Of a stretch of 64,000 nucleotides of DNA, positions 43,309 to 64,000 are shown in pieces. A program made the translations under genes and the position numbers. The stretch comes from Muraenolepis orangiensis (Eukaryota; Chordata; Actinopteri; Gadiformes; Muraenolepididae). The notes beneath the pieces are model-generated. The model saw nothing but the letters and a program-made list of their open reading frames with translations, made no database searches and had not been told where the DNA came from. The stretch covers positions 17,665,227 through 17,729,226 of the forward strand of contig CM051015.1 of the NCBI GenBank assembly GCA_027704905.1. Reading direction: 5' to 3'. Position 1 is the first letter of the stretch. The number at the start of each line of letters is the position of its first letter.

Positions 43309-43451
43309 TCACGTGACCGAGGATATAGCGAACGCGCAGACGGGTCATGTGACCAAGGATATCACGAACGCGCAAGACGGGTCATGTGACCAAGGATATC
43401 ACGAACGCGCAAGACGGGTCATGTGACCGAGGATATCATGAACGCGTCATG
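43309..43451. promoter_or_regulatory. Tandem array of MiT/TFE (CLEAR/M-box) sites upstream of lamp1
   Basis: Four head-to-tail units of 36-37 bp start at 43309, 43345, 43382 and 43419; a partial fifth TCATG is at 43447. The first begins TCACGTGACC, the others TCATGTGACC. Each continues RAGGATATMRYGAACGCG. GTCACGTGAC is the CLEAR motif bound by TFEB/TFE3, and TCATGTGA is the MITF M-box. The array is 250-390 bp upstream of the lamp1 start codon, where a lysosomal gene promoter is expected. The function is inferred from motif and position. Confidence 0.75.
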
Positions 43452-44594
43452 TTTTAGTACTAGTATTAGTAATAGTTGAGTTCAAACTATTTTTTTGGGT
43501 TCGATCAGAATGCCTTTAGTGTCATTGTACAAGTACAACGAAATGGTCCAGCAATCCTCACAACACTCACAATTATTTCAAACTAAACTAAATAAACAGG
43601 TTAAAAAATGGCCAAATAAATCATACACAGTTCCTTTCTCTTAGTAAAGCATTTATGGAAACGCATAAAGAACAAATGTAAACAAGTGAAAGAAAATAAA
43701 AAAAATAAAAAATGCTGATTGAAAGTTTTTCTTTTTAGTACTAGAATTGAACATTTCCCTAAAAGTCAACTCGTTCTTAGTGTACTTTACTTTAGGCACC
43801 GAAGGAGTCCCCTTTGACCCCTAAGTATTTGACATGCTTTTTAACATGCTATTGCCAAAATGTCTTCTCTTAGCCGTGCAACTTCTTCCTCCATTTAATT
43901 ACTCACACCATGTCTGCTTCTTGTGTCGCAGAGACAAGCAATTCAGTTCAATCAACTAAATACATCTGTTTGTGTCTCTGACCACACTAAAACTGGGTTA
44001 TGTAAGTATAAAAACACTTATATTGTATACTTATATTTTAAGTATTCACTCCCTGTGTTCGATATAGAAATATACCACCTAATAGACTAAGTAGATGAAG
44101 ACAGAAGTAGCTCTAGGCCTACATGCTAACTTTGATGATACACCCACACAAAAAAACAGTTACTTGTTATGTTGACCTAATATGTGTATGTTTAGGATGA
44201 TCCTGTAGTCACATTTTTATTCCCAAGTGATTAAGTGATTCTGTATACCCTGAATTCTGTCAATGTTGAAAGGAGATTAGGAGGAGAACTACTTATTATA
44301 CGCTTGTTCAGTGCAAAGCCATGTCAACCCACCAAAACAATAGATTTTCTGTGCAACCATGATTTGTACATTCACGTGCAAACCAACACACAGAGACACC
44401 TGTGCTAAGGATTGCAACACACATGGGAAATGGAAACAGAACAACAAAGCATCCGTCCACACAGTGACGGAGAGCTGACATCGGGGCCAGTGCAGCCACT
44501 TCCTGTGATCGGGTGAAACACAACCAGGCTGCTTCCAGCATCGTTAGGGGGGGGGGGGGGGTGAAGAAAGACATCCGCTTGTTGAGGTAGAAAC
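43452..44594. other. lamp1 / CD247-like intergenic
   Basis: AT-rich, with a G-run at 44547-44561 just before the CD247-like start. No coding sequence was recognised. The divergent promoters of both genes must lie within 43061-44594. Confidence 0.5.
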
Positions 44595-44832
44595 ATGACA
44601 AACCAACAGAGGACATGTGTGATGGAGCTTTTTATAGTGTTGATGCTCGTATGTTCAACTGGTAAGTGCACTTCATTTGAATTAGATAATATGTTTTACA
44701 ATTTACATACATCTGAAGAGTTAGTTTTTCTGTTGGTATTTCATTTTTGCCATTCTTTCAATAGCTGTTCATGTACAAATTCATCTTGGGGTTATAAAAA
44801 GGGAGCAAACCCTGACCTTAAATGAACAACAA

Positions 44833-44868
<36 letters not shown>

Positions 44869-46957
44869 CAACGATGCAAGCAGCCATGTGCTAGTAAAGA
44901 TGTTTGTAAAAGGTAAAAATATTCAAGGTTCATTCCAGATTTGTATTTTCTATATGAAAGTACAATGGAAAGCTTCCCCATTCACTCTCCAGTAGGAATT
45001 TTCTAAAACATAATAATAGATAATAAAAATAAGTGATTGATGGATGATATGTGTGATATTGTGTAGAAAATCAAAAAAGCATACAAATATAATCAAAACA
45101 GTAACTGGTACGGCTACGCTTCTATATTTATTTCATACACAATATAATTTGGATGTTCAATTATTATTATTATTATTATTATTATTATGCTACTGATAAG
45201 AGTTCAACCATGAACTACACACTGAACTGTCCCCACAAAGAAAAGGAATTAAAAAATAAATATGTAGTACAATGGAATGCTTACTCCCCATTCCCTCCCG
45301 CAGTTTGGATTTAAAACATTACTATTAAAAATACTATATACAATAAAAATGAACATAAAAAAAACATAGTATAGTGACTGATGATGTTTACATGTTTTGA
45401 ATTGTTAAAAAAGATTTTAAAGCATTTAAAGTCCAGAAAGTCATGTGTGATAGTGTAATGTTTGCTCGATAATATAAACATGTTTTAGCTGTCATAGGGT
45501 AATGTTTGCTCGATAATATAAAACAAATCTAGCTTTCATAAATAACTTAAAATATGTGTTTAAAATACAATTAATGTGAATACGATTTACCATTACCAAA
45601 AAATATATTGAATTAACACCTTTGTATAATGTTATAGAACAAATACCATCTTGGGTTAGACCTTGTCACAAACCGCCTTCACCAAAGCAGGCCACGAAAC
45701 CCTTTTGTGTCAGGAAGTACATCAACATCTATCGTGTGCAGAATTACTTTCCATCCTTGTGTCTCCCCCCCGTCCAGAGGCTACACTGACCCACCCAACC
45801 ATCTGTTATGTCCTGGACGGAGTTCTGATTATGTACTGCATTGTTGTGACTGCACTGTTTTTCAGTGCCAAGGTGAGATTCAGTACAGCCTGTAAACTCC
45901 AATGACTCAACTTCTAATATTAGCATTATCCAATGTAACCTCTCCCATCAGTGGGTTGTGTTTCAAATGTGTAATGCAAATGGACCAATTGTAAAACAAA
46001 GAAATAGTTCCATGTATGGTGTCGTTTCCTTCTTCTTTGGCTCCCAAATTCTGTCACTTTTCTAATCCAATATCTGATCCTTTTCAGTTTTCTAACATAC
46101 AAACAGTAAGTTTAATATTTGATTAATATATATCACATACTTTTCACTTTCAATCCAATGCTTTTTTTTGTTGTACATTTCAACATACTAATTGCTCCTC
46201 GAAGGCCTAATACAAACTGTTCCTTGATTGACAAGTTGAAATGTAGGCCTACATATATTTACCATTTTATATTATAGACCAAGTCCTACTTTTGTGTATA
46301 AACAATGATTCGACGGCAATGATATGACGCCTCCATACTTGATATTTGCGTTTCTTCCTCTGAAGGCCCAACTCAAAGTGAGTGAGCAGACGTATCGGGT
46401 AAGTGAGAAACGCATCGATCACCAGAGCTCATGAAGGACCTCCGTCATCTACAAGCTCATCTTAGATGATCATTTACATTTCTAGGAGCTTCTCAGAGAG
46501 GACAGTCAGCCCGCTACTGAATTACAAGAAAGGGTAAGTGTGTCAAATAAAGTACAAGTACATTCGTTTCAAATCCCTCCCCCCTTTGATGAAATACAAT
46601 TCTCCACTTCTAGAAACACGTTCGTAGTAAAAAGAAGCGGCAAGCCGAAGCGGTAAGAAACACTTCTCTTGCATTCTACAAGTCTCCGCTCTAAGCTTTT
46701 GTGGTGAACGAGAGGAAAGAGCCACATGGTGAACGAGAGGAAAGAGCCACATGGTGGCTTCCTCCCTCCATCTTAGTTTATGCACATGGTGCAACTTCAT
46801 TTCGGGTCACATTGTTCAGGTTGGTCAACTGTAAACTATGTGTTTCCGTTGGTTTTTGATGCGTTTGTCACACGCTTCCCCTCCCTAGTCTGTTCACGAC
46901 AGCAACATGGACGCCTATCAGACGCTGGCTTCCGCCCCACAGACAACACGTCGCTGA
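44595..46957 (+). CDS. cd247l: CD247 (TCR zeta chain)-like signalling protein, ITAM-depleted
   Basis: Seven small exons: 44595-44661, 45778-45872, 46089-46106, 46366-46398, 46486-46533, 46614-46652 and 46889-46957 (122 aa, or 113 from the ATG at 44622, which starts a cleaner signal peptide MELFIVLMLVCST). CD247 forms a disulfide-linked dimer that couples the T-cell receptor to ZAP-70 through three ITAMs. The short ectodomain and membrane segment (PTICYVLDGVLIMYCIVVTA) keep the dimer cysteine and the assembly aspartate, and TALF as in CD247. The tail has only two tyrosines, in TYREL and DAYQTL, 36 residues apart between the motifs, so no complete ITAM. The exon pattern and neighbour pou2f1 (as on human 1q24) support CD247 over FcR gamma. 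Poly(A) signal AATAAA at 47005-47010. A missed exon remains possible. Confidence 0.8.
44930..45045 (-). repeat. Dispersed repeat family A, copy 4 (divergent)
   Basis: Reverse-complement right end of the family (GTACAATGGAAAGCTTCCCC near 44960) in intron 1 of the CD247-like gene. Confidence 0.6.
45262..45445 (-). repeat. Dispersed repeat family A, copy 5
   Basis: Contains GTACAATGGAATGCTTACTC then CCCATTCCCTCCCGCAGT and the tttaaagcatttaaa part, reversed relative to copies 2 and 3. Confidence 0.75.
46697..46755. repeat. Short tandem duplication, 26 bp x 2
   Basis: GGTGAACGAGAGGAAAGAGC followed by CACAT occurs twice in direct succession (from about 46702 and 46727), in the last intron of the CD247-like gene. 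Confidence 0.8.
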
Positions 46958-47562
46958 CGCCTCGGTTCAGCCATCCAGCTACCATTGATTTCCATATTAA
47001 TTTGAATAAAGTATAAATGACTACTTTCTGCCCAGTAGTTCTTCTTTTAAGTTGAATGTACATTTTTGCCATGACGCATTAAAGGCCTATTAGGCATGTA
47101 AGAACCATTAAAAAAAACAAAAAAACAAAACAAACACAAAGGCACAAAATGTTAAAACACTTGAAAAATGGTTTAATGAGGTTTACAACAAAAGAACTGT
47201 ACATTTTACAGTAAAAGATCTTTATATGTGTATAAAAACAGAACAAAAACAAAAAAATACAGCAGACAAATGCATCAAAAATCTATGTATCCTGATTCAC
47301 ATACTTAAAGATTTCTACACAACCTTCCCATTCTAGAGGCCTGTGCCCTCAAAGGGCCTTTTGTAGTCGGATCAGAGGGTGTTTCCCCTCCCTCCGATTT
47401 CTTGCTGAGCAGGATTCTGATCCATAGTGACACCGAAAAACTTTAGCGTTTATTTTAAGTCACGACGGCAGTGTGGGGTTTTTGAGAGTTCTATATGGAC
47501 AGATTCAGAAAAAATTAACACAGGAGCCATTCTTTTAGGTTTCGGGCCCCGGCACTCCGACG

Positions 47563-47593
<31 letters not shown>

Positions 47594-50500
47594 CGAGAGA
47601 GAGCGATGCTTTCCCCATCCAGATACACAAACTGAAGAAATATGTACATGTTTACCTTTATTGTTTGGGGGTTTTCCTTTTCTTATTGTTCTCTCCTTTT
47701 AAACATCACTTAGGTTTGGAAACCCATGTCCCACACACACACACATACAACACACCCAAAAACATACAAAAATACTATTTCTTTAACCTACCAAGAGTTC
47801 ATACCAAGACAGTTCTGCAATTAGTTCCATGCTGCGACAGAAAGAAAAGAAAATACGACAACAAGAAATCGAACAGACTTTTTTTTTTCTCCCCCACTTT
47901 AGTTTTTTCAGAAATATACCAAAATATACATCTAGGCTTTGGAATTACTGAGGCTATGACCAAAGCCACTGCTGGGGTTGTCTCTTAATACACAAGCTGG
48001 GGGGGGGGAGGGGGGTGTGTGAGGTGAAGGGCAGCAGAGGGAGAGATCGAGAGACACAGGACAGAGAGTCATCTTTGGTATCTGCATTTGTCAAAAGTTT
48101 AAATATTTGGATTTCTGCTTTGGGATAGCGGCTCACGGGATCGTACAGGCCAACGACACGCGCAACAACATCTTGGAAAAACAACATCAACAACAACCGG
48201 GTGTCACCGGCGTGTCACAAGGCCCACGAGGCATAGTGTGACAGCCGAGCCCCAAGGACACGAGAGGGACACGGGATGTCCCATAAACACGGAGCATGGA
48301 GAACTCTGAAGGGGGAAACCCACAAAACGTGGGGACTACTACAAGCCTCCCGGGGGAATCCAGTGTACAGAGGAGACACAGACCACAGACAGGCGGCGTA
48401 ACACGGCACCCACAACAGGGAGTACGGTCTTTGAGGAAAGGGGGACAGACGGAACGAGTCCACGCGTAGCCTAGCAACAGTGCTGAAGACGGATGAATAT
48501 ACGGTCCTGAGCATTTACAGTGTGCGCAGGAGTAACCCTCAGTGTGTATTAACAAACATCCCCCAGCCATCACCGTATCGGTGGATTTCTTTTTTTGGAT
48601 ATGCCGGAAAAGCCCACAAAACTACACCCCCCCCCCCTCAGTGGAATGGCGCCAGGGAGGGGTAGAGGTACTTGCACATACAATCACGATTAGTCTTTGG
48701 TTAATGTTGTTACGGCGGCAAAAGAGTTGTGACGTGGCTTTAGCCGGGGGGAGGGGGGGAGAGAGGCGTATACATGTACCTTAACGGAAGAAACCCAACG
48801 AGACAGGATTGTCAAATCATAGAAATAGGTGTTACACTGGGCCCGGAGAGAGAGGTGCATAATAATTAAAATAATACTACTACGACAACATCACTCAGCG
48901 GCTTGAAACACAAAACCAAAACACCGGTTTCAGCAAACGGGCCCGTTGTTTAACTGTGACGCGTACAAAAATAAAACAGAATAAATTATATACATATATC
49001 TTACAATAAAACATTTTTAAACGAATGCTTGAACAAAAATGAAGGTAAACCTTGAGTGTTTACTTGTGACGTTACTTGTAAAAGGCAAGTGGGGGTTATA
49101 AACAAGGCAAGCGTTCAATACTGGCGTGTGTATACGGTCTCTCCCCAACGGCGCCACCTCATAGCCCCTAAACTATGAACCGGTGAGCAAGTAGGCTTCT
49201 CTAAACACAATCTTTTATATAAGTTTTCCTTTTTTTGTATTTTCTCTTTGTTATTATTATTATTATTATTTTTTTAAATCATCATCATATTTTTTTTTAC
49301 TACAGAAGATTAAAGCAAGTTCGACTTGTCTGGAGATAGTAAATGAGGTATACAACAGCTCCCTCCCCGTACAGGTGTCCCACACTAAACCTACAGTACA
49401 GAGGCTTGTCAAGCAGCGCTGGCTTGACCATGAACTGAAGAGAGACAGAGAGAGACGGAGAGAGAGAGAGACGCCTCGGCAATCATTAAGAAGCGTAGTA
49501 TTAGGAGAAGAAAATAAATTGTGAGATCAACCCTCCTGCTGCTCGCGTGAGACCAAACATTCAGTACAGAGTAGCAACCAAGTGAGCTTCTACTTAGATT
49601 ATTATAATAATAATTTAAAAAAAACAACAACTGCGTTCTTCGCATTGGGCCGATTCAAAACGTAAGATAACCTTGACAGGGGAACCGACTGTTTGGTTGA
49701 AGAGGGTTTTCTCATTTCAGTTGCACAGCATCACTCAAGACACATCTTGGAAGATAAGGGGGGGGGGGGGGGGGGCAACTGCCCTCCCTATGTTCTCTGC
49801 AACCCACACACACACACACACACACACCTGCTGGAGTCGAGTTATTTATAAGTAAAGCTTTTACATAGGCACCGTCAGCCCATTTTTGAGTCACATCTAC
49901 ACACAACTATAGATCACAACGCAATCATGTCAGAACAGCAGACAAAATGCCTGCAGCACACTGTACTGTTTCAGTGATGACAATGCGCTCGGTGGGCCGG
50001 TCTCTACACCAGAAGGGGAGCAGCTCTCCCCCAGACGTGTATATCAACAACAATGCTACAATGCGTTTGTCTACTACATAACAATAAGGCAGAAATGATA
50101 ATGTTAATATTTTTTGTTTGTTTTCAAACTAAGTAAGCCAGTGATCTTGCCCTCACACACACACTCAAATAAAAACAATTTAAAAAAGGTATAAAGTAGT
50201 AGTAATAATAATAATAAAAAAATATTAGAAAAACCAAATGATTGTTAAAGACGACACAGCAAAATAAAGTCCACGAGAGCTCAAAATAAACTATATAAAA
50301 CTATGAGATAAAGATGAACTATGAGTCTCCATCTTCCCAACATCCATGCAGTGCGTCCATTCAGAGCACGTCTTTTCGGGCCCCTGCTCACTGAAAAGAC
50401 CTCGCATAGACACACCGACAAGACAGAACTGTCTGCGACTCCTGTGTGCCCAAACAAGCATGTTCTCACGTCTATTTGTACTTTTTGGTCTCGAGTTTTT

Positions 50501-52405
50501 TCACAAATTTGCAATAACAAAAAATGGACAATTTGGGGGAGGGGGGGGGGGGGGAGAAGAAAGATATTTGTTGTTGTACGTATGATAAACACTACATTCA
50601 ATCTTGATAACATACTGGTTCAAATATAAAATATGAATATATCTTACATGTGTTGAATATATATATATTTATATGTATAGAATTAGGGAAAAAAACAAAA
50701 AGGTAATTTTTTTTCTAAATCTTTAGTCGTTCCTAGGATAAATATTTCAGTAACAACCCAACAGGTGGGGGGGGGGGGGGGGGAAGAGACGATGGCTTCT
50801 GGGTACCCCGTGCTGACGCACTCTTAAAAATCTGGGGTACGAACACTGACGCGCGACCGATAAGGTATGACACGTGAGAAGCAAGACACCGGCGGGGCCG
50901 CCAAGAAGAGAGAGGCTATCACTTTGGCAAGAAGGATTTGCAAAATAACCTGGAAATACCTCATAAATAGTAGTACTAGAAAATAGCAGTAGTAAGTTGT
51001 CTTTGTGTTTTTATTTTATTTTGTATTATCCGCGGTTCAGGATCAATTTAGAAACGGCAAGCCAGACAGCGCTTGTACATTCCACACCGACAGTCTTAAT
51101 AAAGAACCATGTGTCTTTAAGTGCTGCTGAGGTATATTCGGGAACAATAGTAATTTGACAGTAGAAAGGAGGTTTATCAATGAATTCATTTCACGGCGCT
51201 CGAGTGTTTTTGGAATAACCACCGGTGGCTGTTAATTTGAGTCCTCTTCAGCAGTAGTAATAACATGAGGAGGTTCAGCGAGGGCAGGGGAGGGGAGGAG
51301 AGGAGAGGAGAGGGGAAGGGGGAGCTGAAGACGCATCATATCCTCAACACCACGCAGTCTAACCGGTTGGGTCAGATACTTTGGCGTGGAACCAGCCTGG
51401 CTCTGCAGGTGTCAGCAGCAAGTGACCCACCGCCGGGTCTCTTGTTTCTGCGACACGCGTGTTGGAAATTTCACAGAGAAGGCAAAAGACGGGTTTTGGG
51501 AATGCTGTCCGTTTACCTGCTCTGCTCTCTCACCGCAGGAGAGTTCCGCGTTGGAGGCGGTAGGAGAAGGAGGCGCAGGGCATCGGCTGCTGGACCTGAA
51601 TCTTACAGGTTAAAGCTATAAGCTGCCTCAGTTTTTCTATAGACGCAAACAGCAGCAAGTGGTTAAAGCTAGGTTTTCTTTCTGTGATCCATAGTAAGCA
51701 GCAACAACCACCCCCCCCCCCCCATGGGGGAAGGCATGAATGAGTGAAGGAGTTGGACAGCTGACAGAGGCAGGGGGAAGGAGGGGTGAAGATGGAGTAA
51801 CACGCGTGCTCACGCAGGCACAGCAACGCATGCCGGAAAAAAACACTTTGGTTCAAGCTTTTGAATTATGGCTAGAGTTTCGCTTCTATTTTTCTTTTGG
51901 AAAACGTAAAAATCGAAAGAAAGAAAAAAACTGAACAAGTTCTCCCAAAAGCGTTATTGTAGTTCAAAACCGCTACCAAGAATCGCCTCAACCAGGATCC
52001 CTGTAGGAATTTGAGAGAACCTGACTGGAAAAAATTGAAGTGAGGGCTCAAAATGATTAAACCATTACAAATTCCAACCCAGGTTATTTATAGAAACTAA
52101 GCAGAAGAAAACCACTTCCTGACAAACTCCTTTTTGGTTATTTGTGCTGCCAATTAAAAGCTGAGCAAGAAAAAAAAAAAAAGGAAGAAAAGTTCATCTT
52201 TGGAAAATGATCCTCAAAATATTGCATTTCTATAGTTTGCTGACGATGAGACATTTTTGTATTAATAAATATATCGACGAGGCTAAGCTAAACTACACAA
52301 TTGTTTGAACAAATATTTTTGGTATATCTTGAAGTTAGTCAAACGACTGCAGCCTACAGGACCTTAAGAAGAAACAAAAAACCAAAACACCAACAGATGT
52401 TCACT

Positions 52406-52453
<48 letters not shown>

Positions 52454-53738
52454 CAGGCAGACTGCAGCTCATCGATCCAGTTCCTTTTTTGGTACAGACA
52501 GTGTGCACAAGTAGATACGACGGTCCTTTAAACCAGACAAGAATAACAAAACACCCACCCACCCAACCATGGCGTTGGCATGGCGATCGTTGCTCTCCAC
52601 GTACCACACTGTGAGCCCTATAGTGACCGGGCTCTGGAGACGAGGAGGGGTGGGGGCTGTGGGGGACCACACCTGGTCTTACTCACGGCAAGGTGATCAC
52701 CGAACGCCGACAGCTCACCCTCCAACGATCACCAACTAAACATCATATTAATACAAATAATTAACAAATATTAATATATCGATCGCAAAACGGCGCAGTT
52801 TTTTCAATTTCTTTTTAAAGCTCTGGGCGTGGCGAGTCAAGGGGTTTCTCTCCATTTGACCAACAGAAGCCAGCGAGGTGTGGAGCTCAGTGTTTACAGA
52901 CAGAGTGGACCGAAAAGCAACCGCTAACCGTCGCATATCGGCCACTTATTACTTGTTTTAATAAAGCCTTAGAACCATGACTAGAAAAGTCAATATAGGA
53001 GTTTCAGATTTTTTTTTTTTCATTGACGTTCTGAAAGTGTAAAAAAAAAAAAAAAAAAAAAACAAGAGTCTGTTAGGAGGAAAGACAGAAACCCCTATAA
53101 AATAGAGCTTTGATATGAATTTGGTAAAAATGTCTGTCCAACAGCACCCGAAAGTCAACTATAACTTTGGGGGACGAAAAATCCCCCCTTTAGTGATGAT
53201 GAGTATTGTTAACTTATTCATTTGTCGGTTAGAAAGTTGAAAAGCGACATGACTTTTTGGTTAGAAAGTAGAGAGCTAATTCTGAATAAGAAAGGATACA
53301 GAGTATACATCTATACATAGATATATATCTATATACACAGACACAAAATAAAGTGAACAAGACGGACGAGCTCAGTGGTACCGTGGTAACCCTGACCCTG
53401 GAGCAGTAGAACCGGTCTGTGCTACGGTGTGTCACACTGTAGCACAACAACCGAACCAAAGACAACAACAAGCGTCTCACCGTCGTTAGCGGGGGGACTT
53501 CTTTTTGGTGGCAGCAAAAACTATTAACTAAAAACGAAAGGGTTAGGGTAGTAAACAGAACGAGCAGAAGAGGAAGAAGGAGGAGGATTAAAAAGTGTGA
53601 CCAAAGCGCAGAGTCGCTATCAAGCACGCCACCAGAGCGGTGCACGCTACTAGAGCCGTGGGACGGTAGGTAGGGTGACTGGTTGGGGGGGGGGGGGGGG
53701 GGTAAGACAGAGGAAAGGGGACAGGGGGTGCACAGGCT
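46958..53738 (-). other. pou2f1: Probable long 3' UTR of pou2f1
   Basis: From the pou2f1 stop to the end of the CD247-like gene there is about 6.6 kb with no other gene recognised. Minus-strand poly(A) signal candidates are ATTAAA (complement of 47172-47177) and AATAAA (complement of 47448-47453 and 47656-47661). Long 3' UTRs are known for mammalian POU2F1. Simple tracts inside: GA 47563-47601, G-runs at 49759-49775, 50534-50554 and 50766-50783, C-run 51711-51723, CA 52409-52452, A-run 53041-53060. That the whole span is transcribed is inference. Confidence 0.45.
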
Positions 53739-62925
<9,187 letters not shown>

Positions 62926-64000
62926 TTTTGAATCTGCAAGAGGCAGACGAGAGGGACAATGAGGAAACTGAAAGCACAAAACAACACAGAGGCTGTCGGT
63001 GTTCGTGTACAGCGGTGGCTCGGTCACTTGGCGTGCGGCTCGTCGACCTCATAGCTTTATTAACGTCAATCGTTATGTCACCTCTTGGACCAGGGCGGCC
63101 TCTACCGATATGCCACAACACCGCCAATACAGTTCAGACATGTGCCATGCAATCAGAAGCGGGAGACTAGCAATCTCTTTGTTTAAAAAAAATGTGTTGA
63201 GTTGATTTGTCAAACCATGATCGACCCGTCGAAAACACACACACAGCCAAAGGATTAACAAACTCACCCAACTTCGGCTCCTACTGTTATCCCTGCAACG
63301 CTGAAAAACACGGGCTGGAGAAACGGCCTGCGCTGGGCACCGCCCTCCACCCTCTTGTCTCCCCCTCTCGTCTCCCTCCCTCCCTTCACTCTCCAGTGGT
63401 CAGCGAGCAGAGTCTAATACACAGCTAGGGCTACACACAGACACAGCGGCGGTGTCCACCTCGTGGTCCACTGAGCAACACTAGGATATGCACGCTGGGA
63501 AAAGCCGAGAGGGTTTAAGCAAACAGCTCCCCTTGGCTTTGCTCTCCCACCTCTCCTTTCTTCTTCCCTCTCGGACACCCTCTATTACAGACCCTACTTT
63601 GCACTCAGTCTCTCTCTCATGTGCCAAGATTGTCACCACTTTAGAAAAACTTCCCTCTTACACTCTGCCTCTGCTTGCAGAAATGAAGCCAGTGACAAGC
63701 GCAGCTTGCAGCCTCCTCCAACTCTGCTGCTCGCCCCCTCCCCTCCCTCAAACTATAATGAAGCATAATCAGTATGCAGCTGATTAAAACCCTATGCAAA
63801 TCTTCCCCGGCCTCGTTAGCGATGCAGGGCTTTGAAGTCCTGTGAGCACCGCATTTCACACCAAGCTCTGAAAGCTTTCTGCATAATTTAAAGCACTATA
63901 AATATTTATCAGATCATTAGCATATTAATTGGATGGCTTTTGGAGGACGATATAAAAAAAAAAGGCAGAATAAGGACGACACGGAAGGAAAAAAGTGCTC
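62926..64000 (-). promoter_or_regulatory. pou2f1: pou2f1 5' region and candidate promoter
   Basis: The coding first exon has an acceptor at 62934. A good minus-strand donor TTGG|GTGAGT marks a possible 5' UTR exon ending at 63268. An octamer ATGCAAAT is at 63794-63801, and an AT-rich block with TATTAATTGGA-type homeodomain sites lies near 63900-63935. The transcription start is not determined. Confidence 0.4.

Overview
This is a stretch of ray-finned (teleost) fish nuclear chromosome. The evidence is intron-rich vertebrate genes with fish-like proteins, a full-length Tc1 transposon, tRNA-derived SINEs, an L2-type LINE tail, and a very heavy load of (CA/GT)n arrays, several 130-200 bp long. 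That dinucleotide load recalls gadiform fishes such as Atlantic cod, but the species cannot be fixed from the sequence.

Eight protein genes were assembled by hand from exon to exon with phase-checked splice junctions. Left to right: a METTL21C/E-like lysine methyltransferase (+, 7300-8820); rhodopsin kinase grk1 (-, 10811-17840, 7 exons, 562 aa) with an intact Tc1 element in an intron; tfdp1 (-, 19782-24976, 11 coding exons, 412 aa); dcun1d2 (+, 28469-31284, 7 exons, 259 aa); grtp1 (+, 33147-36485, 8 exons, 338 aa); a LAMP1-type lysosomal membrane protein with only one luminal domain (-, 38811-43060, 6 exons, 239 aa); a CD247 (T-cell receptor zeta)-like gene with depleted ITAM tyrosines (+, 44595-46957, 7 exons); and pou2f1/Oct-1 (-, 53739-62925, 14 coding exons, 677 aa) with a candidate 6.6 kb 3' UTR.

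From grk1 to lamp1 the order and relative orientation match human 13q34 (LAMP1-GRTP1-DCUN1D2-TFDP1-GRK1), but TMCO3, ADPRHL1 and ATP4B are not seen between them. The right-hand pair CD247-POU2F1 is a neighbour pair on human 1q24. The window therefore holds a junction between two ancestral vertebrate blocks, in the roughly 1.5 kb between lamp1 and the CD247-like gene. The genes do not form one pathway. They are vision (grk1), E2F/DP cell-cycle transcription (tfdp1), cullin neddylation (dcun1d2), Rab-GAP activity (grtp1), the lysosome (lamp1), T-cell signalling (cd247-like) and octamer transcription (pou2f1).

The most notable signals are: (1) a four-copy 36-37 bp tandem array upstream of lamp1, each unit starting with TCACGTGACC or TCATGTGACC, i.e. 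MiT/TFE (CLEAR/M-box) sites; (2) the one-domain LAMP1 architecture; (3) the CD247-like gene that keeps only the first and last ITAM tyrosines and has an in-frame internal splice donor that would remove one of them; (4) a GC-AG intron in dcun1d2; (5) perfect short hairpins in introns of mettl21 and grk1; (6) long CA/TG arrays directly against splice sites; (7) a candidate conserved enhancer in a pou2f1 intron with an RFX X-box, an octamer and a homeodomain palindrome. Apart from repeats, 1-6900 holds no gene I can support.
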